Assembly (NCBI RefSeq): GCF_033807715.1
Contig: NC_084596.1
Location: 35,054,879 to 35,118,878, forward strand
DNA: 64,000 bases
Source of the DNA: Cololabis saira
Taxonomy: Eukaryota > Chordata > Actinopteri > Beloniformes > Belonidae
Direction: 5' to 3'
The first letter of the stretch is position 1, and the number at the start of each line of letters is the position of its first letter. The translations under genes were made by a program, and so were the position numbers. Of the stretch, positions 37,464-57,392 are shown piece by piece. Below the pieces are notes generated by a model. That model saw nothing but the letters and a program-made list of their open reading frames with translations. It was not told the DNA's origin and did no database searches.

Positions 37464-40400
37464 CTACTCAAGGTGTTTGGTAATCTTCTTGGCATGCTCT
37501 AACACCAAGTTGTACCGCAGGGTTTTGGTCATCCAGGATTCTGGGATTCCTTCAACCCCCATCTAGAATTAAAAACATCAAATTTAGTATAAGCAACATG
37601 ACATTAAGTGATGGCACGTTGGTTAAGGTAGCCTTGAGTTAACAGAGAAGTCCGACCTGAGCTCCAAGACATGCTCCGATGAAGGATCCTCTGCTACAGG
37701 TGCATCCCCCGCAGCTCATGGTGTCTCTGATGGCTGTATCGTACTTCTCAGCCGTCAGGACTCCGTGCAGCGCTGCCTGAAATGCACCTGGCAAACCTGA
37801 AACAACGCCAGCAGCTTTTAACATATTTACCTGCAGGTGTGATTTATAACCTATCAAAGTTACAGGTAATGCTATGAAACCAATATATACCCAATAAGGC
37901 TATGTTTTAATAACGACAAGTATTGGCTAGGTAAAATACCTCAGGTGTTTGGAAACACAGTCGGGATTATTTCCTGTGGTGACTTGGATAAATTCTCCTT
38001 CACCTGATGAATGTGTCCTAAAAATCACACAGAAAACAGGAGAGAAGTTAATTAAAAAGGATTGACTAATAACTAAAAATGTGATTGGTCAGAGGACTAT
38101 GAACGTGTGTGAGAGCGTGGGGGCTGCAGGTGGATGTAAGGATTTAGTAGTTTGCACTGGAGATTGTAAAGCCCCTTGAGCACCTGTGGTTAATGTATAC
38201 TATGTTGTCTTATTTTGTATTTTTGTAGCTTACTATGTTGTGCACTATTCCCTTTGTCCAAGCCAAAATTCTCCCGAGGAAAACAAATGAGACAAGAAGA
38301 AAAAAATGTTTTGCTCATTTTTTTAATCTTCCCCAGTGTTATCTACTATTTTATATTCCTCCGTCTGGAAACTCTGAAGCAGCGTGTGACCATCCACGCT
38401 GTGACTGCAGGATCACAGACACAACACCCCGGGGCCTTCATCATCATCATCACAGGTGACTTTAACCACGTCTCCCTCTCACCCACACTCCCAACCTTCT
38501 ACCAGTTTGTAACATGCACCACCCCTGAAAATAAGATGTTAAGGATGCTTCCCTGCCCTGCCCCCACTGGGCAGGTCAGACCACAACCTGGTCCTGCTCT
38601 CCCCATCATACCAGCCTGTGGTTCAGCAGCACCCAGTTACCGTGAGGACAGTGAGGACATGGTTGCCCGAGGTCATGGAAACCCTGTGGGGAGCGCTGGA
38701 GGCCACGGACTGGGATGCTCTGTATGAGCCACGTGTTGGGGACACGGATGGCCTGACTGACTGTGTCTCTGAGTACAATGGTGCTGCATCGACAGGGTAC
38801 AAACGGAGCTCAAAAGCAGCATTGGGATGTGCAAGGACAGAAGAAGGCTGGAACGCAGGCTGGAGGATAACAACACCAGGGACGTCTGGGGGGTGAGAGA
38901 CATCAGTGGCTTCCAGACGAGAGGTGGGGGCGTTGAACATGTGGGTTCAACTCCAGCCCCTCCACCCCGGCAGACCCTCGACTGCCTCTTCAAACAACAC
39001 CCCCCCACCACAGACCTTTTCACACCTCCCACCCCCAGGACATCCTGACAGGCCCTACAGCCTCCCCAGCAGACACCTCTCACCACCACCCCCATCACCT
39101 CCACTCCCCAACCCACTGCTGACATCCACCTCAGAACCTGCCATTTCCACCCCCCTCAGTCTGGACTCCACACCCCATCAAGCCAGGTGAGGAGAGAACA
39201 CCTCAGTCCACATCATGTTGTTCGACTTCTCGAGCGCCTTCCAAAGCATCCAGCCCAGACGGCTGAAGGCCAGACTGGAGAGGATGCGGGTGAGTCCTCC
39301 CCTCATCACTTAGGGTCGATGACTATCTGACGATGAGACCTGCATGTCCTGCATGTTTTAGATGCGTCCCTTTTTTTTATCAAACCATGATACAAGGAGC
39401 TGTGTCATCAACAGAACTATCCAGACATTGATGACAAGGTGGTGACGACCGTTAATTAGAATCAGGTGTGTTGATGCAGGGAAACAACTAAAACATGCAG
39501 GACTGCGGCCCTCAAGGACCGACTTTGGACACCCCTGATCTAGTTGACCGCTTGCGGGGGGAGAACCACCTGCAGCTGAACGTGGTGAAGGTGAAGGAGA
39601 TGGCACTCCTTGCTCCCACACCGACCCACAGCCACTCACGCCTGTCGGGACAATTAACGCAACAAAACATATTCCGGATACTGACTGAACAAACTCATCA
39701 GGAAGGCCGAGTCTGTTGTTGGCTCTGAGCATGTCACCCTGGAAGAGCTGGTGGAGGAGAGGATGCTGGCAGAACTGCTGGCTATCATGGACAATCCCTC
39801 TCACCCCCTCTACAAAACACTGGACAAGCTGCAGAGCTTAGCAACAGACTCATCCATCCTTGCCGCTCTAAGGAACAATACAGGAAATCGTTCCTACCGA
39901 TTGCAATTAAACTATATAACTCATCCACCTCTGTCAGAGCCACAATCATCACACACCTGGACTGAATCTGTCTGTCACCTGGCACTCTGACTCTTGCCAC
40001 AGCCTCTTAGCTGTTTATTTATCTTGTGTTTTTTCAAGTGTCAAAGTGTCTTTTCTTTTCTACCCCAGTTTTGTATATTTTTTTTAAATTCTATTATTCT
40101 ACTAAGACAACAAAGTTTCCCCTTGGGGATGAATAAAGTTATCTATCTCTCTATCAATGTTGTGAAAATTGTTACCAGACAAATGCGGTTATGTTATTAC
40201 AAATAATGTACATACACAGCTACTCATAAAGTTGGAACGTTTGTTTTTAAAAACAGTTCTCTTTTTTTATTCCTCTTTTCATTTACATTGATTTCATTAA
40301 AATATGTTAAAAAGTGTTTTATTCTATTTTTGTGTAACGGTTTAAAATAATAAATACATTTATAAAAATGTTTTCATGAGGCTCGTGAGGCCTCGGTGTC

Positions 40401-42903
40401 TGGGGGAATGCAGAAAATCTGGAGCATATCAGTATCATGCACAAAGATACTTAGGCATGTGACGAGGCCGGGGGTCATAACAGTGACCTCCAGACCGCCC
40501 CACACCCCCACCCTCAACCCCCCGCTACAAATTTATGCTACTTTATCAAAATGAGGAAGGATAAACCTTTAAATCCTGTTCTCATGACTCAGTCGCGTGA
40601 CTTCAGCAGAGGGGAAGAAACGATGCAGCAGACATCACGTACCAATAGCTGCTCTGTCCAGGTCCTGAGGCTGATTTCTTTTTGGGTCACCCATTTGTTT
40701 CAGCACCGCATCCAAAGCTTGTGGATCCGGACCATTCAAGATGAAATGCTCCAGAAACCTGTGGAAATTTAATGTGGTAATGCTCATTACCATTAGCAAC
40801 TTTACTTGCTATGTCGTATTTCAAATTTAGTCATTTTAATATCTACCTTTCCTACAGCAGTAGGGTGTTTTTTTATGCGTACATATTAAGCATGCATGCC
40901 TGAAACTAAGTGAACATATTTGGCCTGTTATTCTGTGCCACAGCAAATACTTTACTTTTAACTTACTGGTGTATCGTAGCTGAGTTTAGAGAGTTTGGAG
41001 TGAGTGCTGACTAACTGATTCATTTCCTGTTATATCTTGCCTGGAAAAACTTTAGTTAAACTAAACATGTGGACGGAATATGCTAAAATAAATGTGTGTA
41101 AATGGCAGACAAACTAACCTTGCAGCCGCCAGAGTTTCTGCTACACATTCATCGTTGTTCTGGGTGACGCGGGTGGCCTGTTCGACTTTTTCCAGCATCT
41201 CAGGCTTACCTGCATAAAAAGCCACGATGGGAGCCAGTTTGGCTATTCCATCAATCTGACAGTCGTTTTCACAGCCTGGTGAAAAGACAACATGTTAGAG
41301 TTTTTTTGTTTTTTTTCCACAACATCCACCTCTAAGTAAAAAGAGGAGCTTTACCCGTCTCCTCTTTGCCCGCATCTACGTTCTTTAGGAAGCCCTTCAA
41401 ACTTCCTTGTCTCCATGGTCCGTCAATGGGCAGCTGAGGTCTTGGCCCTGGTATAAACAAAAACACAAAAAAGACCAGCATTAGCAGCAGGCAGAAGGAG
41501 CGTCGTAAAAGTACCAAAAACCTGTAACACCTTCATCCCCATTTTGTACCTCCTTTTTGTCTGTACGGATCATTAATAGGTGTGTCGTACTCGGATCCTG
41601 GTCCAAAAAATTTCAGTATGCGTTGCTTCAGGTCTTCAACATTTAGTCCTGGTAAGAGATGTAGAGCAAAATCACATGATTGTAATTACAAATCGAGATC
41701 TTCAGTGAAATGAAGGTGTGCAACTAGTAATATACATTTATTTATACATATCTGTCCTTCCCAGACAAGTCTAAACCTGACATTGTTGTGTGAAGTGGCT
41801 GTTATTTATCTCGCTATCACACTGCATTTTCTAAATAATATAACATGATATGAGGCGGTTTTAAAACAGCAGCAGCCTTTTCATAAACGTTATAGCTATT
41901 GGAGAAATGTTTTTTTGTGAATGTAGTTAATACCATTGCTTTTGTAGGATATTTATACATTACTATTTAAGACAGAGTTTTTCCAACAAGACAGGAGGCA
42001 TCAGTGATAAAGCTGTTTGACAACCAGTACAGACAGAGAACGTGCAAACATTGGCAAAAATGGTATAATATGAACCACAGTTTATAACGTCAGCCTTCAG
42101 AGACCTAAATGAAACACAGAAGAATAAAGCCACTGTGAACTCCACCATTTATAGACCCAACATGTGACTGATGAATTATTAAGTGATTTGGCTGTTACAT
42201 CACTTCAGCTTTCTCATCTGCAATGCTAATGCAAACAGAGAAAATGCCAATGAAGATATGTTGTCCTTCGAGGAGCTTCCTATTAAAGTTAGAAAGCTAC
42301 TATAACTGATTGGTTCAAATGCAGCCATCTACTGACATCTAAAGGATAAACATAACAGCCCACCTTCACATTCAGACAGGGACTCCAGCAGGACAAATGC
42401 CTGGTCTCCGTAGCAACTCTGTTGGCCCGACTGCCTCCTGTAGAAGGGGTTGGCCGACTCCGCGCGAAACTCAGGGTTTGGATCCTCGGCCAAAATCCCC
42501 TTCAGCTTCTGGAGGTCATACACCCAGTGGAGAGGCTGCGCTGCAGAGGACAAATAGCACACATCATTTCACTGAGATTTGAAGAAGGGGTTACTCAATA
42601 TTTAACCATAATCTGTACACATTGTTTACTGTAATAATGATGAAAACTTGATATCACTAAACCAAACTGTGATACTCCAGCTACCAGAATAAAAAGTTTA
42701 AAAAGAAAACCCTTACAATTAAGTTCTTACAACTTAATGAGGATCACAAAAAGCAAGAACGTGAAGAAACAAAGAATTCCTTTATCACCTTAACAGACAG
42801 CATTAGTTAAAATGTACAATAAACTTTCATTATTACCTGCAGCATCTGCAACAGCAGATCCCACTATGGCCCCTATGGCTCTGTTGGCCACAGCTGAAGC
42901 CAT
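37464..42903 (-). CDS. selenoj: Selenoprotein J (J1-crystallin / ADP-ribosylglycohydrolase fold)
   Basis: Nine exons join in frame (341 aa): 42,903-42,837; 42,540-42,364; 41,648-41,550; 41,447-41,355; 41,275-41,119; 40,758-40,643; 38,017-37,940; 37,796-37,657; 37,562-37,464. The only in-frame TGA is codon 262 (37,943-37,941) in NT-U-GLPGAFQ; the stop is TAG. Family landmarks: IGAIVGSAVADAAAQPLHWV near the N-terminus, GPGSEYDTPINDPYR, AKLAPIVAFYAGKP, PQDLDRAAIGHIHQVK and FIGACLGAQMG. Selenoprotein J is a fish selenoprotein related to jellyfish J1 crystallins and ADP-ribosyl glycohydrolases; its function is not established. The two metal-ligand motifs of active glycohydrolases (TDDT and GGDTDT types) read YGDQ (66-69) and GGCTCS (292-297) here, so hydrolase activity is doubtful. 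Exon 6 and exon 7 are split by a 2.6-kb intron holding a LINE. A SECIS hairpin lies just downstream. Confidence 0.93.
38320..40156 (+). mobile_element. Rearranged jockey/CR1-group LINE in selenoprotein J intron 6
   Basis: A plus-strand frame at 38,370-38,560 shows an endonuclease-type motif (FIIIITGDFNHVSLS ... LPTFYQFV). The 3' part at 39,700-39,980 (LEELVEERMLAELLAIMDNP) and a tail 'gtttccccttggggatgaataaagttatctatc' end it at about 40,156. The reverse transcriptase core is mostly missing. A MITE-like piece ('aaaacatgcaggactgcggc ... ggacacccctga', 39,340-39,536) is embedded. Confidence 0.65.
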
Positions 42904-43518
42904 CTGTCAAAACAGGAAAGGCATTAGACGTTTTCTCACAGCAGATATCTTGAATGTCCCAGTGTATCAGTAATGTCCGGTTGGAGAGATGTGTTGTTGT
43001 GCAACTGGATCAGAGTCAAGGTTAACTTTCCAGCATCGAACCTGCTTCATACTGGCACACTGTAACTTGTGTGCAATGACAAGCATCTGTTCACAAGCCT
43101 GCTAAAATAATTACACTCAACAGGCATTATACAATAGCTGACTATGATAACACGTGACAACCCCGACTATTGCCTGCTGTTTTTCTTTATCATTAAACTC
43201 CTGGTTTAAACTCTTTTTTGTAAATTACGGTTAGATAGACCGTAAATATCTTCAGCTGCACATTAGCTAGCCACATTGTTGTTCATCCTTATATAACTAT
43301 GACAAAATCAGTTTCAATATTACAGACAAAGAACAGTAAAGTAGCAAGTAACGAAATGATAAACATAGAGCAACATTAAAGTCTGACCGTAGCCTTAAAA
43401 CAAGCAGCCGTTTGTTCCAATCTTCTTCAACTCTTGCAGGTGAATAATGTATCTTTTATTCATCCATAACCCGTGAATCGAGGTGTTGTAATAAAATGTT
43501 ATGAAAGTGTTGGCGGTT
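42904..43518. other. 5' flank or leader of the selenoprotein J gene
   Basis: Lies between the ATG and the E-box pair. If transcription starts near 43,500, this holds an untranslated exon and an intron, but no unambiguous splice pair was chosen. Confidence 0.4.
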
Positions 43519-43578
43519 CAGCCCCGCCCCCCGCACCGGTCACGTGATCAGCCCCGACCCCCGCACCGGTCACGTGAT
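43519..43578. promoter_or_regulatory. Tandem 30-bp GC/E-box repeat upstream of selenoprotein J
   Basis: Two adjacent 30-bp units differ at one base. Each has a C-rich box (CCCCGCCCC-like) followed by GGTCACGTGATC. CACGTG lies at 43,541-43,546 and 43,571-43,576. GTCACGTGA matches the core bound by USF and the TFEB/MiT family (CLEAR-type). It lies 620-680 bp upstream of the selenoprotein J ATG, so the promoter is probably here with an untranslated first exon between. Factor identity is inference. Confidence 0.6.
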
Positions 43579-43715
43579 CTCTCTACATATTTGTCATAAA
43601 ACATGTTAAGAAACTTGGGCAATGGGTCTCAAAATAATACGTATGGTAAGTCTTTGAGACATTAAAACATTTAAACATCCAACTAAGTTTACTTCAGCGC
43701 TTCCAGAAAGTGGAT

Positions 43716-44081
43716 TTATTATTATTATTATAATTTTTTATTTATTTATTTATTTTTTTATTGAAAATGTTGAATTTACAAACAAACAAGGCACATAAAG
43801 CTGCCATGTAGCAAACACATTAGAAAAGGCCTGTACTGAGTGGACAAATTAATGAAATAGGAAATAAAAAATAAAAATAACTAATAAAAAAACTTTAATT
43901 CAATTAAATAAATACATTTTCTAAACATCATAAATGTTATGACAAAATAATGACAAACAAAGTAAATAAATGTAGCTTAAAAGAAAACGAGGATAAAAGA
44001 AATTTGCAGTTATAATTTCCTTCTGGTAGGGTTATACATCATTTCAATCAGAATCTATTAATTAAAGATAGGTGGGGTTGC
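43716..44081 (-). mobile_element. L1-type LINE 3' fragment
   Basis: After a T-rich run, the block from 'attgaaaatgttgaatttac' through 'cttctggtagggttatacat' to 'aatctattaatt' is almost the same as 59,128-59,429. Here about 110 bp present in the other copy is missing before 'aaagataggtggggtt'. Orientation is minus (poly(T) at the left). Confidence 0.7.
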
Positions 44082-44089
44082 AGTGCAGA

Positions 44090-45860
44090 ACTGTACCGCC
44101 TCCTCCTCGGCTGTGCCATGGTCAAAAGATGTGCATTGTAGAGGGAAAACATTTTTTCCAATATTTCACTGAACACGGTTTTTTAATAAACATTTCAATG
44201 ATTTTCTCACACATCTGATGACAACGTAAAGATCCTCCCCCTCAAAGGCTGAGCCTTTCATTGAGTTTGTGTTTGTATGTTGTTTTTGTATCTGTTTAAA
44301 ATTACATAATTATATTATTTTCATATTTCTCTCTCTTTCTTACTAGCACTAAATTTCCCCTGTAACAAATGCTAAAATGCATCTGACAGGATTACACTGT
44401 TGAGAGAAAAAATATAAAGGTTTGCACCGTTTGTTAAGAAATAAAAGTAAAGAGTAAATTGATTTTGCATTTTCCATACCATTCCAACATTTTTTAAATC
44501 TGATTTAGGGTTTTGTTTGCTTTTAAACATGTGAGCTGTGTTTGGTGGTTTTTCATTCAGTTCAACAACACATGCTTAAACCGACTGGCTTCAATATATT
44601 CTTATTTCGTATTTAGGCCCATTAATGAAGTAAGAACCTTAAAATAGTTACCACAAGAGGTGTTAACGAGGCACACTTGAAACAGTCCCCCGTTTCATGT
44701 AGGGCCTGTCTCGTATCACTTCATTGAATTCTTACAGTTAACACAGTTCTCCATTGCTACAGACGCTTGGCTCATTAGCGATAATACACCCGACTATCCA
44801 GCATCACATCATTCAACCTCAGCGTATTTCCATTTATTCACATAGACCAAACCATGCTTCTTTAGTGCTTAGGCTCACATCTCTGATTACAGAAGAAAGG
44901 GGTGTGTCACATATGTGTGTGTATTATGATATCTAAGCATGTACTTATTTAGGGGCACATCTTGTCTTTCAATTTGTAAACTAATATCACGTGCAACTAG
45001 CTTAAGCATATGTGCACACATTGCACAGGATGCATACGTTGTGTACCAAGAAAAAGAAAAAAAAAGCACATCTCCTATAAAATTCTATGTTTAACTTATG
45101 TCTTGAGTCAGGGCTAAGTGACACCTATATGCACAGAAGCCTAAGCAGGTGCACCTCCCTGTCCTCTCCTCACTCCATGTCCCCGAGTGACCCAGCTTCA
45201 CATTCTAGCGCTGCACCGATGCCAGCAACAGCAAATTAGACACCACCAGCAGCCCCCCTGATATGTGCTTGTCTGTCCTACATCCAGTATTTTTAGCAAG
45301 GATCCAGACCTCCATCTTCACTTAATAAGGAAAAAAGAGGGCCTCGTATTTGCAGGCGCCTCAAAACCTATGTCAGCACTCTTCTTCTTCATTTGCACAA
45401 AAAGCAGACCGACACGTTCAAATACACTCAGCTCACGCGTCATGTCCCCACACCTGAATAATTGTTTTTCCATGCTCTGTGCCTGCAGAAAAGATGGATG
45501 GGCTTCGTTGTCTAACTGCTCCTCACTTATACAGGTCTGTAATGTACACTCAAGCATGCACGCAAACACACGTACACAGCTGTAATCACAGTAACTGCCT
45601 TGGCCCTGCCTCATCCTTCTCAAGCCTGATTACGCCCCACTCAGAAAAGCACCTATCTCAAACTTAGCCCAGCCCCTCTTGCCCCCTGCACCCCACTGTC
45701 AAGTTTCCCATGAGGGGTTTTTAATAAGGTGGATCCAGGAGTTGGTCTTGCTCTCTCCTGGGTGACGTGGATTGGAAGGGGTTCTGCATACTTTCTTCAT
45801 ACTGTCTTTGTAATCCCACTTCAAGAAGAAATACACGCAACTGTAAACAAACCTAAATTG
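44090..45860. other. Intergenic region between selenoprotein J and calsequestrin
   Basis: No coding region or definable repeat is supported. A CAGCTG E-box, the kind used by myogenic factors, lies near 45,578, about 300 bp upstream of the calsequestrin ATG. That would suit a muscle promoter but is a common hexamer. Confidence 0.4.
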
Positions 45861-45876
45861 CGGTAGAAAAGGAGCC

Positions 45877-53183
<7,307 letters not shown>

Positions 53184-53460
53184 ATTAATAATAGTTTACT
53201 CTTCAAGTCTGACCAATGCAGTTCCAAGAGTCAACATCATTAACTCTAACAAAACATCCTCTTTTGTAACTTTTTCTTATGCTGAACTTGTCCGTTCATG
53301 TTGATATCTAATTACATCTCCCTGTCTCTGCATCTCACCACCACAATATTCCACTGTTTGTTTGTCCCCCTCACTGACTTATTTCTTTGATCCTCCATGT
53401 ACCAAAATACTCCAAAGATGTCACAGTACCTTTATTCCCACTTGTTACACTGTCTGTGAC

Positions 53461-53466
53461 AATAAA
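53461..53466 (+). terminator. Poly(A) signal of calsequestrin
   Basis: AATAAA 278 bp after the stop. A second one at 53,832-53,837 offers a longer 3' end. Confidence 0.5.
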
Positions 53467-54169
53467 AAAAAAAGAAAAGCTATTCTTCCAAAATCTACTG
53501 CAATTGAGTTTTGTATTATTAAAGTTTTTATTTTCCTAAGCACTGGAAGGGTTGCATTGTTTTATACGATGTGTCCAAGTCCATCTGTGGAGTCTTTTGC
53601 TGTTCCTACCTTTTAGTTTACCCCAGTAATGAATTGACAGAGATCAGATCCAAAGGTGCTAGCAGTCTATAATGTAAACTCAGTGTGATGCTGTACACTG
53701 AAAGTGCTGTACATCATATGGATGGATGTTTTATATGATCATTGTGAATTATCATAATATATGAATGAATTATAACAACAGCAAGATTCTATTTTTGTAA
53801 CAGGAAAGTTTTAAGTTACTGTAAAGTCTTAAATAAATGACAGTTTGGAAAGAAACCCAACTATTGTAGTTTTTAAACGTGGAAATGTGTGACGCATGCA
53901 TGAGTTTGATTACATGATAATCGGAAAAATGTGTACGCTTTGTCATAAAGGTATAGTAAGGATAAGTAGAGACAAAGCAGACTATAATTTGTCCACTTTC
54001 AGGTGGTGAATGTCAAGTAAAATTTTAAATTCTCAACATGAGCTAAACTGTATACCAGAATATACTTAAAATAAAAAAAAATGTTAATCAGATCATTCTC
54101 TTTCAATCAAAATGACAATTGTTGTACAATGCACCCAAATAAATAAATGAATACAAAAGGATGATGTGT

Positions 54170-54650
54170 AAAATCTAAATAAAACCAGAATGCAATGATT
54201 TGAATCTCCTAAACACTTATTTTATTCCCAATAGAATACAACAACATATCAGAAGCTGAAAATGAGACATTTTGCTCTTTCATGGGAAATATTATCTCAT
54301 TTTGAATTTGACAGTAACGAAACACCTCCAAAAGTTGAAATAGGGTGATGTTTTAGCAGAGGAACGTTGTCCCGTTCTTGTCTGATGCAGGATTCTAGCT
54401 GCTCAACAGTCCTGGGTCTTTTCTGCTGGATTTCTTTGTTTCATGATGTGCCAAATATTGGTGAACGGTGTGGACTGCAGGCTGGTCAGTTCAGCACCCA
54501 GACTTCTCATGTTGTTGTTGTGTTGGGGGAAATTTCACATTGTCTTGCTGAAATATTCAAGGCCTTCTCCAAAAGAAGCGTTGACTTGATGGGAGCAGAT
54601 GTTGCTGTAAAACCTCTTTGTACTTTTCAGCGGTAGCTGGTACTCTATGT
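54170..54650. mobile_element. Non-autonomous DNA transposon fragment
   Basis: Phrases such as 'ggtgtggactgcaggctggt' and 'attgtcttgctgaaatattc' belong to a widespread teleost repeat that, as I recall it, shares parts with the fragments at 2,440-3,200 and 56,990-57,300. No ends were defined. Confidence 0.5.
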
Positions 54651-54819
54651 ACAAGCAAACACAGTATGCATTATGGATGGAGAGTTGTGGAGACACACAA
54701 ATAAATAATATCTAACTATAAATAGGACGATTAGATGCATACAAATATGCACACATACCTATATTCACTATATTCATATATATATGTATATATACAAATT
54801 ACAGAGAGGAAGCGTCTGA

Positions 54820-56340
54820 TTCTCTTAGGGAGGAGTTATAAAGCTTGATGGCCACAGGCAAGAATGAGTTCATGTGGCGCTCTGTGGTGCATCTGGGTGA
54901 GAGGAGTCTCCTCTACTGGGCCAGTGTGTCATATGGACATTGTCCAATATGGAGTGAAGCCTGGACAGCATCCTCCTCTCTGTCACGGTTGTCAGGGAGT
55001 CCAGCTCCTCCCCCATGACATTGGCAATGCAGCTCTCGTGGGCAAAGAAAGGGAAGAAAAGGAACAGCAACAATACAATAAAGTACAATAAATACAATAA
55101 ACTTTAAAATATGTTATAAAATACAATGAAAATGTGCATGTGAGTGCTCTTGTGCGGCTATGAGGCGGGTGGGTGAATGTGTATTGCTGTTGGGAGGGAG
55201 GTGTCAGGATGTGTGTGTGTGTGAATGTCTGAAGGGTGGTGAGGTGTGTGAGGTGGGCTGCAGGGGGATGAAGGCTCTGACAGCTCTGGGGCAAAGCTGT
55301 CCCTCAGCCTGTTTCTTGTAGTCCGTATGTATCTGTACCGCTTGCCTGATGGAAGCAGTACAAACAATCGGTGGCTGGGGTCTGTGGGGATGGACCTTCA
55401 GCGTTTCTGGTCCAGTCTAACTTATTATCGAAGTACACCCCCAGGTACCTGTATTCCTCAACAGAGTCCACAGGGACACCCTGGGTGAAAAAAGTGGTCA
55501 CTGCTGATCCGCAGATCCACTATGAGCTCCTTTGTCTTTGTCACATTGAGCTGCAGATGGTTCAGCTCACTCCAAGTGACAAAGTTGTCCACAACAGTCC
55601 TTTATTCATTCTCATCGCCCTTTTCGATGCAGCCTCATCAGAAAACTTTGACGGTGGCAATAGTTGCAGTCTGAGGGGAAGAGGAAGTGAGAGAGGACAG
55701 TCCTCTTAGGGGCCCCAGTGTTGCTGACCACCTTGTCAGACACGCAGTTCTGTAGGTGTACGTATTATGTTCTGGCCGTCAGGGAATCAACAATCCAGGA
55801 CACGGTGGGGGCCTCCACCTGCATCACAGTCATCTCCTCACCCAGTGGAGCTGGACGGATGGTGTAGAAAAAACATGACTCTCACAGTGCTGCTTGTCCA
55901 GATGAGTGTAGACTCTATTCAGCAGGTAGATGATGCTGTCCTCAACTCCCAGGAGGGGCTGGTAGCGAACTGCAGTGGATCGGTGAGGGGCCTGACCACA
56001 GGCTCTAGCTGCTCCAAGACCAGCCTGTCCAGGGTCTTCGTGATGTGGGACGTCAGAGCCACCAGTCTGTAATCCTGAGGGCTGCTGGGATGCGGCTTCT
56101 TTGGAACAGGAACGAGGCAGGACGTCTTCCCCTCTGGAGGGGCAGGCCCAGGCTGAAAACTGACTCAGTACTGCACACAGCTGGAGGCACAGGCTTTAAG
56201 CAGCCTGGGGAAAACCTGTCGGGGCCTGAAGCTTTTTCCGGAGTGAAGTCTTATCAGCTGTCTTCTCACCAGGTCAGGAGTGAAGGACACTGTAGGGGAG
56301 GAGACAGTGGGGGAGTGGGGAGGATGTGATATCGAGCGCG
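54820..56340 (-). mobile_element. Jockey/CR1-group LINE, 3' half, heavily mutated
   Basis: Minus-strand reading gives reverse-transcriptase-downstream motifs with many stops and shifts: ELNHLQLNV (about 55,540), the segment GVPVDSVEEYRYLGVYFDNK (about 55,480-55,420), and ERRMLSRLHSILDNVHMTHW (about 54,980-54,920). This arrangement is standard for fish LINEs of this group. A secondary frame between 55,300 and 55,160 (LRDSFAPELSEP) continues it. Not functional. Confidence 0.7.
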
Positions 56341-56597
56341 GGGAGGGGGGGAGTAGGTTAGATGGTATGGGGAAGTCAAGGGGTCTGTAAAGAGATTTGT
56401 ACTTTCATCTGTATATAGAATCATTTTGTACAGTTTTTCATTGTGCTGTAGGACTTTTATGTTGTGTATATGTTTTATTTTCAGACTTAATTAGTTCTAA
56501 CAATTTGTTTGCATCGGAAAAGGCGAAGCTCACCAGTCTCATTGTACCTTCAGTATAATGACAAGAAAGACATTCCTCTATTCTATTCTATTCCCAG

Positions 56598-56903
56598 CTC
56601 ATTTCAGGTGAGAGGCCGGAGTTACACCCTGGACAGGTCACCAGTCCGTCACAGGGCCACATATAAACACAAAAACCATGCACACAACCACACTAACGCT
56701 CACACCTACGGGCAATTTAGAATCACCAATTAACCTAATATGCATGTTTTTGGACGGTGGGAGGAAGCCAGAGTACCCGGAGAGAACCCACGCAAGCACG
56801 GGGAGAACATGCAAACTCCAGACACAGAAAGGTCCTGCCGGGCCTGGGAGTCGAACCGGGAACCTTCTTGCTGTGAGGCAACAGTGCTAACCACTAAGCC
56901 ACC
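56598..56903 (-). mobile_element. SINE-like repeat with tRNA-type promoter, copy 1
   Basis: Read on the minus strand: 'gtggttagcactgttgcctc' (A-box-like), GGTTCGACTCC (B-box-like, 56,858-56,848), then 'gcatgttctccccgtgcttg' and 'ggtactctggcttcctccca'. The RNA polymerase III-type boxes and length fit a tRNA-derived SINE. A near-identical copy is inverted at 57,393-57,710. Confidence 0.65.
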
Positions 56904-56989
56904 GTGCTGCCATTCTACTCGATTATATTATATGATATTATATTCCATATGTGGCTTTTCTTTTCTTTTCTTTTTTTCTCCATGGTAGG

Positions 56990-57300
56990 GCCATAAACTG
57001 CATTTGTAAATTGCATGGCGAACTGCAAGTGTCACTGAGCCCATGCAGTAGAAAATCTTTTTAATGTAGTTATCTGAGGACTCAGAGATCAGAGCATCCA
57101 GTTTTGACCTTGCACCTGTGATCAGAGACTCCTCCCGATCCTCTGAATCTTTTGATATTATACACCGTAGACGGTGATGTCTTTACACTTTTTTCCTCAA
57201 TTTTGAATTAACGACTATTTTCCCCAAATTGTTCCATAATTTCTTGCCATATTGTTGCTCTCTGGGTGCACTGCGTAGTTGGATGTGAATGTCTATCTGG
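56990..57300. mobile_element. Fragment of the repeat family seen at 2,440-3,200
   Basis: 'Tcttttgatattatacaccg tagacggtgatg' (57,148-57,180) parallels 'ataacattacacaccgtcga tggtagaag' at 2,899-2,928. It is the DNA between the two inverted SINE-like copies. Confidence 0.45.
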
Positions 57301-57392
57301 ATGTGAATTTACAACTCGAAAATTTAGCATTTAAATAATAATAGATTACTTTCTTTACTAATTTATATGTGTTTTTTTGTGGAATGTGTACA

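Noticed and set aside
38623..39190. Long overlapping frames of 90-150 codons on both strands as host genes
   Set aside because: They lie in a broken LINE; only the plus-strand endonuclease-like stretch has family features.
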